Source: Piezodorus guildinii (taxonomy: Eukaryota; Arthropoda; Insecta; Hemiptera; Pentatomidae). From it: a stretch of DNA of 64,000 nucleotides. The translations under genes were made by a program, and so were the position numbers. The stretch covers positions 21,376,871-21,440,870 of the forward strand of contig CM041298.1 of NCBI GenBank assembly GCA_023052935.1. Direction: 5' to 3'. Within the stretch, counting starts at the first letter, position 1; the number at the start of each line of letters is the position of its first letter. This document shows positions 1 through 10,170 of the stretch, in pieces. The notes under the pieces were generated by a model. The model was not told the DNA's origin and did no database searches. It was given only the letters and a program-made list of their open reading frames with translations.

Positions 1-2
1 TT

Positions 3-707
3 ACTCTAAAGATTAAAGAACAACTAATCATTAGATTTAAAAATTCGTTTTACAATGGAAATTGTATTAAATTCAATAATCATCATTACTGTAAAGACAT
101 GATAGAGATTAAGGACAAATGTATTTTAGAATTATGTAAGAATATAGAATTAAATGATTGTAAAGCTGTAGAAATAAGAACAAACCCTATAATCAAACTT
201 ATACCCACATTACACCAATATTTAACCTTTAATATTAGCAATGTAACAACTAGTGTAACAAACACACAAATGTATCATCTACCATCTACTAGCCTCCTTA
301 ATCTTAATGAAAATGAGAAATTTGTAAATATAAATGTACCACTTTCTTATGTTGACAATGTAAATATTCCTTTTATTTCCTATCATTCTGTTAATAATAA
401 AACTATAGTATCAACAAATTTTACTTTTGAGGAATTACAACAAATAGACTTAAGTAATATAGAAATAGAAGAATTAGAACCTTATGATATAACTGTATCC
501 CAATTTATTTCTTATATATTTTATGTAATATGTTTATATCTTCTATGCTATAATCTTTATCGTCAGTATTGTAAACTGGAATTACTGTGTTCTAATCCTT
601 CAAATGATAATCCAAGTACCCATCCTCAACCACCTGAATGTTTTGATGGCAGAGCCAGAGCTTGGTTTCAATATTTACAGAATAGACAAACCGTCCCAAA
701 TCCTTAA
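3..707 (+). CDS. env: Errantivirus-like envelope protein, C-terminal part (5' partial)
   Basis: The frame is open from the window edge and ends with a stop at 705-707, so the protein begins upstream. It contains many Asn/Thr-rich stretches typical of a glycosylated ectodomain, then one strongly hydrophobic segment (about residues 138-157 counted from the first Met at 99) and a ~45-residue polar tail. A single membrane anchor close to the C-terminus followed directly by a probable LTR is the arrangement of env in insect errantiviruses (Gypsy group). Family assignment rests on architecture and position, not on a diagnostic motif, so another retroelement env or an unrelated membrane protein remains possible. 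No internal stops are seen in the part present. What is visible cannot show whether the element is active. Confidence 0.5.
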   Translation, partial: TLKIKEQLIIRFKNSFYNGNCIKFNNHHYCKDMIEIKDKCILELCKNIELNDCKAVEIRTNPIIKLIPTLHQYLTFNISNVTTSVTNTQMYHLPSTSLLNLNENEKFVNINVPLSYVDNVNIPFISYHSVNNKTIVSTNFTFEELQQIDLSNIEIEELEPYDITVSQFISYIFYVICLYLLCYNLYRQYCKLELLCSNPSNDNPSTHPQPPECFDGRARAWFQYLQNRQTVPNP

Positions 708-712
708 ATTTA

Positions 713-1010
713 GAGTTCAGTGGGCTTCACTCTCATAAGGACGGAGGAGTCACGCCACCATGAGGCCATAGTGCACCTGCAGATCACACCATATTCCTTG
801 AATCTTATTCAGCAGTCCTATTAACCTTTATATACCCTGTCCCTTCTCCCAGGGATCACTCTCTTCAAGTCCTCGCAGTAATTACGGTACGTAATCTATG
901 TCAGATCTAGTATAGCCATATTGTTATTATCAAGATTGTCATTATTGTCTTTTAAAGTGTTATTATCGATATTTTGTAACTTTTGAATAAATAAAATATT
1001 TTTTTTTCAA
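713..1010 (+). mobile_element. Probable 3' LTR of the env-bearing retroelement
   Basis: Immediately after the env stop there is a GC-richer block with a TATA-like TTATATA near 829 and AATAAA near 987. A short AGTT...AACT border pair (about 714 and 981) fits errantivirus-style LTR ends, but a purine run at 736-748 could instead be the polypurine tract, moving the LTR start to about 749. Boundaries are therefore approximate. No second LTR is in the window to confirm it. Confidence 0.35.
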
Positions 1011-1177
1011 TAACGAGCACGAACACCAAAATTTTATAAAGCTGGAGAGTTTGTTTGTTTGTTTGAACGCGCGATCGATGAAGGTTATAGTCCATATAAC
1101 GTCACTCTGCAACCAATAGGAACGAAGAATCAGTTGAAAATCTAGGAAAAAACGAGAGAAATTAACCTTGCATCGCA

Positions 1178-1378
1178 ATGATTCCAAATGATTTACCTTT
1201 TAATTTTAAAATAATTCAATTTCCCGTTAAGTTATCTTTTGCCGAAACAATTAATAAATCACATGGGCAAATATTTAAACACGTAGGAATCGATTTACGT
1301 CAAGATCGGGTTGCGGAGAAAATCATTTACATATTCTGCCACAATAAAATAAAACCAAAAATATCACTTACGCAGAAG
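1178..1378 (+). pseudogene. Helitron Pif1-like helicase, C-terminal fragment
   Basis: The translated fragment carries the segment FPVKLSFAETINKSHGQ, recognisable as the late helicase motif of Pif1/Helitron helicases (usually ending INKSQGQT, with His for Gln here), followed by HVGIDLRQ. In a full Helitron this domain follows the Rep nuclease domain and unwinds DNA during rolling-circle transposition. Only about 65 residues remain; the Rep domain and Walker motifs are absent, so it is non-functional. The open frame continues into the inserted mariner only by chance. The same fragment occurs on the minus strand at 22560-22760 and 23020-23100. Confidence 0.6.
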
Positions 1379-1390
1379 TACTTTAAAATA

Positions 1391-1692
1391 TTGGGTTGTT
1401 ATTACCCGCCGTACTCTTCTGACATTGCTCCTTCGGATTTTTATATTTTCCGTTCTCTAAAAAATTTTCTACTAGGGAAATCCTAAACTTTAGAACATGA
1501 CGTCAAAACGGTCTTTTTATAGTTCTCCAGGAGTAAGGACAGTGATAGTTAGAAACAAAGGGATAATGGACCTTGCAAGCCATTGGAAAAGGGCAATCGC
1601 TAACGGTGGTAACTATTTTGTAGATTAAATGAATAAATTTTAAGTTGATTAATTTTCCCCTAATATCTCTACCAACTTCCCGGAAAACCCAA
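1391..1692 (+). mobile_element. Internally deleted mariner with TA duplication
   Basis: Bordered by TTGGGTTGTT at the left and GGAAAACCCAA at the right, with a TA on both sides (1389-1390, 1693-1694), as expected for mariner. The left terminus runs almost directly into the transposase C-terminal part, recognisable from PPYSSDIAPSDFYIF (the region of the last catalytic Asp), and later LASHWKRAIANGGNYF, the usual C-terminal ending. Stops and frame changes interrupt it. It lies inside the Helitron relic and so is younger. It differs from the mariners at 13380 and 20218. Confidence 0.68.
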
Positions 1693-1852
1693 TATATTCT
1701 TTTAATAGCGATCATAATAAAGGAAATTGACGCTGACGAAGTCGCGAGCAACAGCTAGTTTTATATATAGGTAGGTGAAAGTAAAAATGTGGTGCCTAAA
1801 ACTGACGATTATCACTTTAACTCGTTTGTTGATTGTTGTAAAGTTTTTTAAT

Positions 1853-1935
1853 TTCACTCACCTTAATATGGCAAGGGAAAGTATTGCGATCGTGAAAATT
1901 TAATTCCATTTTTCACAGGAAAAACATAGCGTAAA
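1853..1935 (+). repeat. Repeat X fragment
   Basis: Matches the first ~80 bases of the repeat X family (TCACTTACC..., then AAGGGAAAGTATTGCGATCGTG). The remainder to 2160 shows no recognisable gene. Confidence 0.5.
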
Positions 1936-2161
1936 CATATATTAAACTTTATACCATAGCTGTTACAAGAAGGCTGAATAGAAGCAGGATGAGAGATCTC
2001 CTTTGCTAAATTAAAGCCTAGAAATGGGTGCTGCTGTGCAATTTCTTTCCACATGCCTACCATGTCTGCTTCTGATGTTTTATACAGGACATTTGCTAGG
2101 TATAGCTGGAAACAGAAATTATAAAGAGCAAAAAAAATTATAAGTCATGAATAACTATTTA

Positions 2162-2920
2162 TACTTACCTATACCTATATATTGAATATACATAGTATAT
2201 AGTATAGTAGAACATATATAGTAAGGGGAAATATTGCGGTCGGGATAATTTTCTAATTCGTGTTCTCATCGGGAATACACGTTTTAGGGTGTAAATGACT
2301 AACTGTTTCAAAAAGGTCTGAAAATTCATATTTTCAGAAGCGTCATTGCCTGAGATGGTGCAGCAACTTTTTCAACTAAATTCGAACCATAAGAACCGCT
2401 TTTAGCGAGCATTTTACACTTTTTTACGATTTCCTCAAAAAAACTTCTAGCGATTTTGATTAAACTCGCTATATCGATGTAAAATATAATGGACTTGAAT
2501 GTGATATAAGTTGCATTCTAATTGAAATAGTCTTACAGGGTTTAAATGGGAAATTTTTGAATTTTCTTCCCGTAAGTTACCTTTTATTTTGTAGAATCGA
2601 ACATTAACCTTAACCATATCATCATTTTAGCGTTGATAAAAAAAAAACGGGAAAATATATCATTTGAACGAATTTGATTCCTAACTAGTAATAGAAAATA
2701 GCAAAATTATTTTTAGTGTATTTTTTTTTTTACATAAGAACAGTAATACAGACATAGTATTTTAATGAAAAGCTAAAGATTTTATAAAAATATTATCTTA
2801 TATGCAAAAATGTATAAATTAATGTTAAGTAACGAATATATCATAAACATAGGTTATTGTTGTAGGAAACAATTTAATACCGTTACTTTATTTAATCTAA
2901 AACATATTTTTCCAACAAAA
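2162..2920 (+). repeat. Repeat X copy, diverged
   Basis: Colinear with better copies at 11049 and 17342: TATATAGTAAGGGGAAATATTG start, ACTCGCTATATCGATGTAAAAT middle, and the AAGCTAAAGATTTTA 3' part. No open frame of note. The 3' terminus (GCACCAGATTTTTT) is missing. Confidence 0.65.
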
Positions 2921-3468
2921 ATTAGTATAATTCCTTGAACATTAATACTTCACAACATTAAATTGCATTCCAAAACTTTAAATGATATATAGAAATATTT
3001 TTAATATTTTTTTATTTGATTATTATTATTTTATTATCATCATACGTTACAGTGTCGTGGTCGGAACTTATCTTTGTTTGAAAAGGCTATTGGTATCGGC
3101 TTAGGCTATGCCTATTATATCATTATTATTATATTGTACGATTAAATGCACATCATGTAACGTCTCTATTTACTTTCTATAATTATTTATTTATATAAGT
3201 ACTAGCCCAGTGGAGGGGGGAGTGAGTAGTAACCATTTTTGACTTGAAACTTCTTTGTTTTTCCAAAACAACATCAGGTAATTTAACCTAAAAGGTTACA
3301 ATACAATTTTATAATAAATAATAAATGTATCCCTTCGGGTTCAATATTCATTAATAAATCAAAATAAAACAAACTTAATAAACATGTAACCTTCACTGAA
3401 CAAGACTAAGACACACAAGCAATAACACAATCGGTGTTTTGTAACCTCCCTTAAATTAAATACATTTT
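2921..3468. other. No gene seen; AT-rich
   Basis: Low-complexity AT-rich DNA between repeat X and SINE-A. No coding, tRNA or repeat-border signal was recognised. Confidence 0.5.
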
Positions 3469-3482
3469 AATTAAAAGATCAG

Positions 3483-3769
3483 TGGATCACTTGTAGCTAG
3501 CTGGGTGGTTAGCATAACAGCCTCCTATACTAAAGGTCACGGGTTCGAATCCGTAGTTGGTCCTAGGATTTTTTATTGGCAGTAAAAAATCCTTAGCCAT
3601 GCCGTCCTTCGGAGGGGACGTTAAAAGGTGGTCCCGAGTCTGTGCGATGTCAGGTACTCGTTAAAGATCCCTATCCTAATAAAACCTGGATAGGCAAAAT
3701 TTAGGACTCCCACTGTAGCATCGTCCGATCAGCCGTAGGTGCATAAAGTGACTATATAAATAAATAAAC
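3483..3769 (+). mobile_element. SINE-A, tRNA-derived, with 14 bp target-site duplication
   Basis: Begins with a tRNA-like head: box A-like TAGCTGGGTGG and box B GGTTCGAATCC. The body contains GTCCTTCGGAGGGGACG and CTGGATAGGCAAAATTTAGG, and the end is an A-rich ATAAATAAATAAAC tail. Flanked by AATTAAAAGATCAG at 3469-3482 and 3770-3783, a perfect duplication, so the borders are firm. Other copies: 5993, 41438 and, minus strand, 45045. Confidence 0.85.
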
Positions 3770-3783
3770 AATTAAAAGATCAG

Positions 3784-4720
3784 ATGATTTCACCAGAGCG
3801 AGGGTTTGTTCCAACCCTAGTTTTTGTCAGCTGTGACAATCATTTGATTCTTTTAATTGTTAATTGTTGTCATCGCACTCCTCCTTTATTTAAAAAAAAA
3901 AATCGACGTTTTACAAGGGATAAATTTATATCTTCTCCATCGTTAATCTTCAAACAATTTCAAAATCTTTTAAAGTTTTAATTTTAATTTTAAAAAAATT
4001 AGTTTCTCTTAATGATGTTAAATTGACCCCATTAATAATCCTAAAAGTAATATTGTATGTTAAATGAAGCGATTCCAATAAATACATTTTAATAAATTGT
4101 TTTCCCCAACGTAAAACAGGTTAAAAAAAAAAAGGTTAATCTGTATTTTTTTATGCGAATGAACGATTGCAAATAATAATTACCGTTTTTAAACTGGTCG
4201 CTGAAAAAACAGGGGAACCCCACGTACAAAAAAAAAAAAAAATCAAATGAAAATAAAAACCTCAGTAATCGGATTAGCTGAGAGGTTATTTGTAAAACGG
4301 ATTTAATTACTGAATGGTTATGGCTGATGAAACCACCGCCCAACAGGCCACAGGGTCTGTCATAATTTTTCTATATTAGAATAATATTGGTTTTGTATTA
4401 TACTAAAGCACTACAAGCTTTAAAAAAACTATTTTTATTTATAGAGGACGAGTAATAGTGTGACGTTTGGAGTAGTGTTAATAATTTTTGGTTATGTGGA
4501 ACATCATCAGGTAAAGAATATTTTTGAAAATACATATTTTATTGATTTTTACAACAGTATATACAACAAATACTACCAGTAAAAGGGTTAAATTATAATA
4601 AAAGGCATGTAAAGAAGAAACTGCCCAGCGTTACTACTTCTTATCAAGGCCATGTTCTTATAAATCGCTTCGGTGGATTATCAGGAATTTTTGAGGTAAA
4701 TAAGTTATATATACATATAT
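3784..4720. other. No gene seen
   Basis: AT-rich with A/T homopolymers (for example 4228-4242). Short open frames here lack any recognisable motif. Confidence 0.5.
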
Positions 4721-4724
4721 ATCT

Positions 4725-4998
4725 TCCATTGGCGCGACAGGCCGTGTAGGCCCTGGGCCTCGCGGTGTAATCTCCTGGGAGATTACACTCACGATTCTCG
4801 ATGCATTTTGTAGTGTAGGTCATCACTCCCTACACCTAATTTTGTAAGTGGCTGACGGGTCTCACATACCCGGGGGAGAGGCTTTAAGTGAATTCCTATT
4901 TAATTACATCCTTATAAAAGTTCCGCTGGGGCTGGGATTCGAACTCACAACTTATAGCATGAGACACTAGCCACTAGCCTCTCAGACATGGGCTCCCC
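4725..4998 (-). mobile_element. SINE-B, tRNA-derived, minus strand
   Basis: Read on minus: a tRNA-like head (GAGCCCATGTCTGAGAGGCTAG with box B GAGTTCGAATCCCAG), then AAGCCTCTCCCCCGGGTATG, and a 3' end GGGCCTACACGGCCTGTCGC. Same family at 12616 (+), 30615, 38374 and 51225 (-). Confidence 0.75.
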
Positions 4999-5062
4999 AT
5001 GTACATATATATATACTAATTAATTTGTTCGATTTATCTTCGGGGTCCCCAGGTACACCTCC

Positions 5063-5590
5063 AAATTTTATAGCGAGTTGAAGTGGCTTTATCCTTCCAA
5101 TCGCCGGAAGTATTTCCTTGCATCATTCCTATACCAAGTTATTCAATCCCGCTGTCCATCATACATTTTCAACCTTTTACAATTCAAATCCTTTGTCCAT
5201 TCCCGCTGTACACGCTCTAGGCCTTCAGATTTATACACAACGGCCCACCAATCTGCACATTTTGACAGATCGTTCCTTATCCGATCCTCAATCCTATGGA
5301 ATTCTATTCCTCTTTCTATCCGTCACTCCAACTCTCTTCCTGCATTCAAATCAAGCTTATTCATTCATCTCATGACCATCCAGTCAGAACAAAATTGTAA
5401 TTGACTCTATTTTATTCTATTTTCAACATATTTGCGTATGTCTGTTTTCTGTTAGTTTTAGTCAAATTGTTTATAAATAATTAATTTCTCTAAGACTCTT
5501 AAGTCCAATTTACATGTTATGTAGATGCTATTCCAAAGGGACTTGTCCCAGAATAATAAAGAATTTATTTATTTATTTATTATTTATATA
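5063..5590 (+). mobile_element. CR1/L2-like LINE, 5'-truncated 3' end
   Basis: An open frame at 5078-5404 encodes the post-RT C-terminus typical of CR1/L2-type LINEs: LKWLYPSNRRKY, then FDRSFLIRSSILWNSIP and FKSSLF near the end. It is followed by a 3' UTR with GGGACTTGTCCCAGAATAA and a TTTATTTATTTATT tail. The reverse transcriptase core is missing. The same end occurs at 21062, 39600, 40365, 42690 and 61265. Confidence 0.72.
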
Positions 5591-5599
5591 TATAAAGGT

Positions 5600-6320
5600 T
5601 AAAAGTAGTATTAAAAATTAGGCATATCATCTTACTAGCATTGATATATAACGGGTAAATTGTATGTAGGCGATTTTGATATACAACTAAAGGACAATAG
5701 TGCAAAAATATTTTTTATGCAATTTTTGTGTTTTTGAACACAAGAATAGTAGTATATATGTATAATATACCGTTTAATAATTAAAGATTTCAGAAGAAAT
5801 ATTATCTAATACGCGAAATTGCAAAGGTTAATGGAGAGTGATGAAACTAATGGATAAAACTGATTTTCGTAGATAATTATATAACAGATTATTTAATAAA
5901 ACACATGTTTCTATTGAAATATAATTTAATTATTTTATTTTTATCTCTAAATTCGGTAAAAATTCTTAAATTGATATGTAAAACCAACGTAGGGATCACT
6001 TGTAGCTGGGTGGCTAGCGTAACAGCCTCCCATGCTAAAGGTCACGGGTTCAAACCCGCAGGTGGTCCTAGGATTTTTTAATGGGAGTAAAAAATCCTTA
6101 GTTACGCCGTCCTTCGGAGGGGACGTTAAAAGGTTGTCCCGAGCCTGTGCGATGTTAGGTACTCGTTAAAGATCCCTATCCTAATAAAACCTGGATAGGC
6201 AAAATTTAGGACTCCCACTGTAGCATTGTCCGATTGGCCATAGTAGCATAAAGTGACGCTAAATAAATAAACAAACAAAACCGACGTAAGTAAAAGACGT
6301 GTGTTGCGCTCACCAGATTT
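5600..6320 (+). repeat. Repeat X copy (3' two-thirds) split by a SINE-A
   Basis: Shows the repeat X 3' half (ATACAACTAAAGGACAATAG, GGAGAGTGATGAAA, AACACATGTTTCTAT) and, after the SINE, its terminus TAAAAGACGTGTGTTGCGCTC. The SINE-A at 5993-6277 interrupts it. Confidence 0.7.
5993..6277 (+). mobile_element. SINE-A inside repeat X
   Basis: tRNA-like head with box A TAGCTGGGTGG and box B GGTTCAAACCC, the same body as the copy at 3483, and an AAATAAATAAACAAAC tail. Near-identical AAAACCAACGTA / AAAACCGACGTA flank it as a target-site duplication. Confidence 0.82.
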
Positions 6321-6552
6321 GTTTTTGTGTAGAAACATGGCTATGCTCAATGTTTCTGTTTACAAATAATTTATCTTAAAATATAAATAATTTATATTTA
6401 AAACATCAAATTGAATGGCTAAAAGCCACGACCTGAATATCCGATGAGATCGGATTGCATTGTACCGTTAAGTTTTTTTTTTCTCTTTTTTTTATCGGAC
6501 AGAGGTCTCTAGCATCTGTAGCCCTGTGTACTGGGCCATGTCACTGAGCCAA

Positions 6553-6669
6553 TCAGAGTTTTTTATTTTTTGCCCCTTTATCCAATCCTGTTTGCAGGTC
6601 ACTGATTAACTTGTCAATAGGCTCGGGTTCGGGTCCAGATGACGAGGGAGACGTCTCGAAATAGTCCAT
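6553..6669 (-). CDS. Short unassigned ORF, acidic and Ser/Pro-rich
   Basis: Read on minus, an ATG opens 38 codons: MDYFETSPSSSGPEPEPID, then a Leu/Lys-rich part ending in a stop. The block 6500-6720 is more GC-rich than its surroundings and fits no repeat identified here. It could be the start of a gag/ORF1-like protein, a 5' exon, or chance. I do not recognise it. Confidence 0.2.
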   Translation of the reverse strand: MDYFETSPSSSGPEPEPIDKLISDLQTGLDKGAKNKKL

Positions 6670-6904
6670 CGATTTTTCCACTCCCACGAGCCGCGCTTTT
6701 CACCGCACGTTATGATTTTCTTTTAAAGATTATAATTGATTGTTGATTTCTTGAAAATAAAAAAACAATCCTTGCAACAAAAATCTTGGTATCTTGGGCC
6801 ACAACCTACACGCAACTGTAAAATATTTAAATATATTATATGATGGAGAAGTTGGTTCGGATGTGGTCACCTAGAAAAGAAAAAAACACCAATAAGACAA
6901 AACT

Positions 6905-6960
6905 TATTTGTGTGCAGACATTTCGACCTACATTGTTGTCCTTCATCAAGGCTTAAAAGA
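6905..6960 (-). ncRNA. Degenerate hammerhead-like motif
   Basis: Read on minus: TTGATGA, a short hairpin (GAC...GTC), then GAAATGTCTGCACAC. This has the order of a hammerhead core (CUGAUGA, stem II, GAAA). The first core base differs and the stem is only about 3 bp, so it is at best decayed. See the better copy at 47925. Confidence 0.25.
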
Positions 6961-6969
6961 GAGAGAAAA

Positions 6970-8030
6970 ATTACAATTCACGCAGTCATAGGGACTGCCG
7001 ATAGAAGTCAAAACATTGTTTTCAATTCTCTATTTGTTTTGGACAGAAGAGTACGTTTGTTAAAGTAGATTATGTTGAGAATGCATGTTTTTTTAAATTT
7101 TTATTATTGTTTCATTTAGTTGTAAAACATCACCCTATAGAGATATATCATCTTGAAGTATGTCATCGTAATCTGAATGTGACTGTAGACTGTATGAGTT
7201 GGCGGTACACATAACACATTTTTTTTTTTTTTTTATAGACATGTCATTGTATCAAGGAAATTCAGACATTTAGGAATAAGCTTTATAGTTTTTTCACTGA
7301 GATAACTTCAATTTTCCTCCCAAGTTAACAAAAAAACATATGTTTTAATTAGTAATAAAATATACATTGTGCTTAATTTAAATATATATTATTAAAATAA
7401 ATTTAATTTTCAAATGTCATATTTCTATAATTATATGATAAAGATATTCTTTAGGATTTTACTTTGCAACGATTTAAATATTTACAGTACGATCATCATG
7501 ATTTACGTATGTTTAAAACATACGTACGATTAACGTATGTTTTCATGCAAAATAATGTTTATCGATATTTTAGAGTCAAGAGGCTTAAGATATTTATTAT
7601 ATTAGCTTTATATACAGTAAGAGATAAGTTCTAAGGTATAGTTTATCCTACCATCTCTTTACTCATTTCAGTAGCAATTGATTTTAATTTAATTAAATAC
7701 TGAAATAATGTACTATAAATATCGATATGTTTGTGCCGATATTACACTAGTATCGAAACCGTTCACTGAAATTGATATCGTTATCCTATATCTAATAGGC
7801 AGGTATACACAGAGCGCATGTGCCGGTCTTGAGCATCCTGGTGACCTTACCATGGTTATGAAATCAAAGCTTTTTTCCCTGACAAATCACATAACGGGCC
7901 TAAAGAAGTTTTCAAGAAGTTCAATTAATAAATAAATACCAGAATATTTTTGTCTTTGGTGTTGTTTCATAGCGAATTAAATTTCCTACAAAATGAAAAA
8001 AGAATGATTGAAATTATTTATTTATGTTGT
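6970..8030. other. No gene seen; one near-perfect palindrome
   Basis: AT-rich. At 7505-7525, ACGTATGTTT and AAACATACGT form an almost perfect inverted repeat, followed by a further AACGTATGTT. Open frames here show no motif. Confidence 0.45.
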
Positions 8031-8074
8031 ATAGAATGCCTCTACCCGTAAGGGTCATTGGCATATCTTTTGTT

Positions 8075-8467
8075 TTATACTCTATTATAAAACTTAGTTC
8101 TTTTCAGAAACTCTATTAGGGAACCCACGTATTTTTTTAAGTCCTGGAGGATGTTACAAAGAGTTTCGCCCATATTTAACTGGTTTCTCAATACGGTATA
8201 TTCTTTACATTCTACCAGAATGTGTTTCACTGTCCTTATGACACCACATTTCGAGCATGTAGGAGCTTCTAAGCCACGAAGAAGGTAGCCGTGGGAGAAC
8301 TCGCAATGTCCAATCCTTAGGCGACATAGAATTGTTTCCTCCGTTCTTGATTTTCTATTGCTTGTTACCCAATTTTCGATTTCTTTTTTTATTTCAAGCG
8401 ATTTCGAAGGACTGCTTCTCCACACCTCTCCCCATAGTGTCATTAGGAAGTTTTTCGTTTGCCTCAA
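8075..8467 (-). pseudogene. LINE C-terminal Cys/His region
   Basis: Open frame of 130 codons with CRLRIGHCEFSHGYLL, then CSKCGVIRTVKHILVEC, the typical C-terminal Cys/His tail after RNase H in I/Loa/Jockey LINEs (C-x2-C-x8-H-x4-C). It overlaps nothing else and ends just before the element's 3' end. Confidence 0.7.
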
Positions 8468-8499
8468 CCAGTCTTCCCGAGGAACTTAATCAATCACCT

Positions 8500-8910
8500 T
8501 CACGGGATGTTGTTCGTTCGAGCCAACCGGAAAGAGGCGTCTGCCTTTTCGTTCCCTCCAAAGCCGCAATGGGAAGGGACCCAAATTAAAGCTATTTCGT
8601 GGCCTTGTGCGGAACACCATAATATGTTCATAATTTCCGCTATTACGGCGTGTTTGGATGTTTGGCTTCTTATAGCGAATAAGACGCTCATCGAGTCAGT
8701 GACAACAGCAGTCTTCTTATAGTTATTCGCTTGGCAATACAATAATGCTTCCTTGACCTCAATCGCTTCTCCCGTAAAAACTGAGCAGACTTTAGGTAGT
8801 TTGAAATGTAAGGATGCACTACTAGCTATTACTGATCATCCTACTGGAGAATTTTCCCATTTTGACGCGTCAGTGAATATGACTTTGTGCCCCTCAAACT
8901 GTTCCATTTG
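8500..8910 (-). pseudogene. LINE RNase H domain
   Basis: The minus-strand frame contains the RNase H active-site pattern: IFTDASKWE near 8880, GEAIEVKEALL near 8780, VVTDSMSVL near 8690, and WVPSHCGFGGNEKAD near 8520, i.e. the D-E-D-D set in correct spacing. One in-frame stop follows TDASKWENSPVG. The domain removes RNA from the cDNA hybrid. It belongs to the LINE at 8040-10170. Confidence 0.75.
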
Positions 8911-9143
8911 AAGCAGAAAGTTTTTTTTTGCTTCTACCGGACTAATTGAGATTTTGGAAACCTTCCATAGTGACAAATTTATTCTGAAATTATAATGTCG
9001 CCATGGTGGTTAGATAGTTCCTGGTATGCCTGTATCCGATTCACATCGATATTTTCTTCACTAGTACCAACTAATACTATAATTTTTTTGTGAAGCATAT
9101 TCCGCACGACGCTATATTCCGAAATATCGGCTTTATTTGGATT

Positions 9144-10020
9144 TTATGGGTGATTTTGAATTGATGCCAGTTTCGATATGTATTTGGCATAGAGGTACGA
9201 TCTTCTTAGCCTCAGTGAAGGTTCTGCACTTTCGGCATTTAAACTTTGACCCGGTGATGTTCTGTATGCGCCAGTGCATATCCTAATGGCGACATTATGG
9301 ACGACGTCCAACATTTTTAGAGCAGAGTTGTTGGTCAGGCCATATGCGATCGAGCCAAATTCCATCTTACTCCTACTAGTTACTTTATAAATTTTCATAA
9401 GGCATAATCTATCAGCTACCCAGTTTGAGTGCGAGACACACTTGATTAGCCCTAACCCTTTCAAGCATTCATCCATAAGACGTTTTATATGGTTGGGCCA
9501 AGTGAGGCGCCTATCCAAGTATACGCCCAAATATTTTTGCTCATTAACAAATGCTATAGTGTTCGAGTCTAAAAATAATTGGGGATTATGAGAGCAACCT
9601 CTTTGGCGACATATGTTCATCGCGTTCGTTTTTGGAATGGAAATCGTAAATCCACTTCTGTTCGACCATTCCACTGCTTTATTCAAAGCTGCTAGCATGT
9701 TCCATTCGATGAAATCAATGGATTTGTTGCGAATAAAGAGGAGGATGTCATCTGCGAATAGAAGAACTTTTATTGTTCTATCAATAATTGTTGCTAATTC
9801 ATTTATAGCGATTAAAAATAGAGTTACGCTAAGTGGAGAGCCTTGCAGTGTACCATTTTTCTAAGTGTAGGCTGATGAGTACGAGCTTCTAATTCTAACA
9901 TGGAACCTTCTGTCCGTTAAGAAGTTCTCTATATACTGCCAGTAATTTCCCAGTCTCTTGAAATTTTTAGAACTCTTTCTCTACACATTGTGTCATACGC
10001 CTTCTCCAGATCTAAAAACA
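9144..10020 (-). pseudogene. LINE reverse transcriptase, I/Loa type
   Basis: On minus, motif A (SVFLDLEKAYD) lies near 10000, followed by stops, then the template-grip motif QGSPLS and the catalytic FADD near 9760. The longest open part (9698-9144) begins just after FADD and covers the thumb: EWSNRSGFTISIPKTN, KYLGVYLDRRLTW and a long helical C-terminal part. The enzyme copies LINE RNA at the target site. The copy has at least one frameshift upstream of FADD and an in-frame stop after motif A; it is not functional. Confidence 0.75.
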
Positions 10021-10170
10021 CACTGATTAAGTGCTACTTTCGGTAAAAGGCATCTTCTGATTCCCCTTGCAATACCACGAAAGGGTCTAGACTTGAATGA
10101 TTTTCTCTGAAATTAGCCAAGAGCTGGCAGAGATATTTCGTTTTAAAATTAACATTGGTTATATACCAGT

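Larger units (their letters stand above)
1031..1758 (+). mobile_element. Helitron relic (truncated) interrupted by a mariner
   Basis: The 3' end matches a Helitron terminus: a GACGAAGTC-type mini-hairpin sequence, then CAACAGCTAG ending at 1758 with a T following. The 5' end retains ATAAAGCTG, shared with the two complete copies at 22326-23351, which begin TCTATACTAAT. Between them is a fragment of the Pif1-like helicase gene. A 302 bp mariner splits the element at a TA. Orientation is plus because the helicase reads plus and CTAG is at the right. Confidence 0.6.
8040..10170 (-). mobile_element. I/Loa-type LINE, 5'-truncated, with RT, RNase H and CCHC-like tail
   Basis: Read on minus in order: an RT with VFLDLEKAYDT (near 10000), QGSPLSV and FADDILLF (near 9750), the thumb region (KYLGVYLDRRLTWPNH), an RNase H domain (8910-8500) and a Cys/His C-terminal tail (8467-8075). 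RT plus RNase H in this order is seen in the I/R1/Loa/Jockey LINE group. Several frameshifts and stops separate the pieces. The endonuclease and ORF1 are missing, so this is a dead truncated copy. Confidence 0.8.

Noticed and set aside
1178..1486. Single 102-codon gene joining helicase and mariner sequence
   Set aside because: The two halves belong to two transposons joined at a TA insertion site; the fused frame is accidental.
3483..3570. tRNA gene candidate with boxes A and B
   Set aside because: The arms do not fold as a tRNA and the unit recurs with a long body, A-rich tail and target duplications, so it is a SINE head.
6126..6350. 74-codon minus frame
   Set aside because: Shadow of SINE-A; a similar frame appears in the other SINE-A copies.
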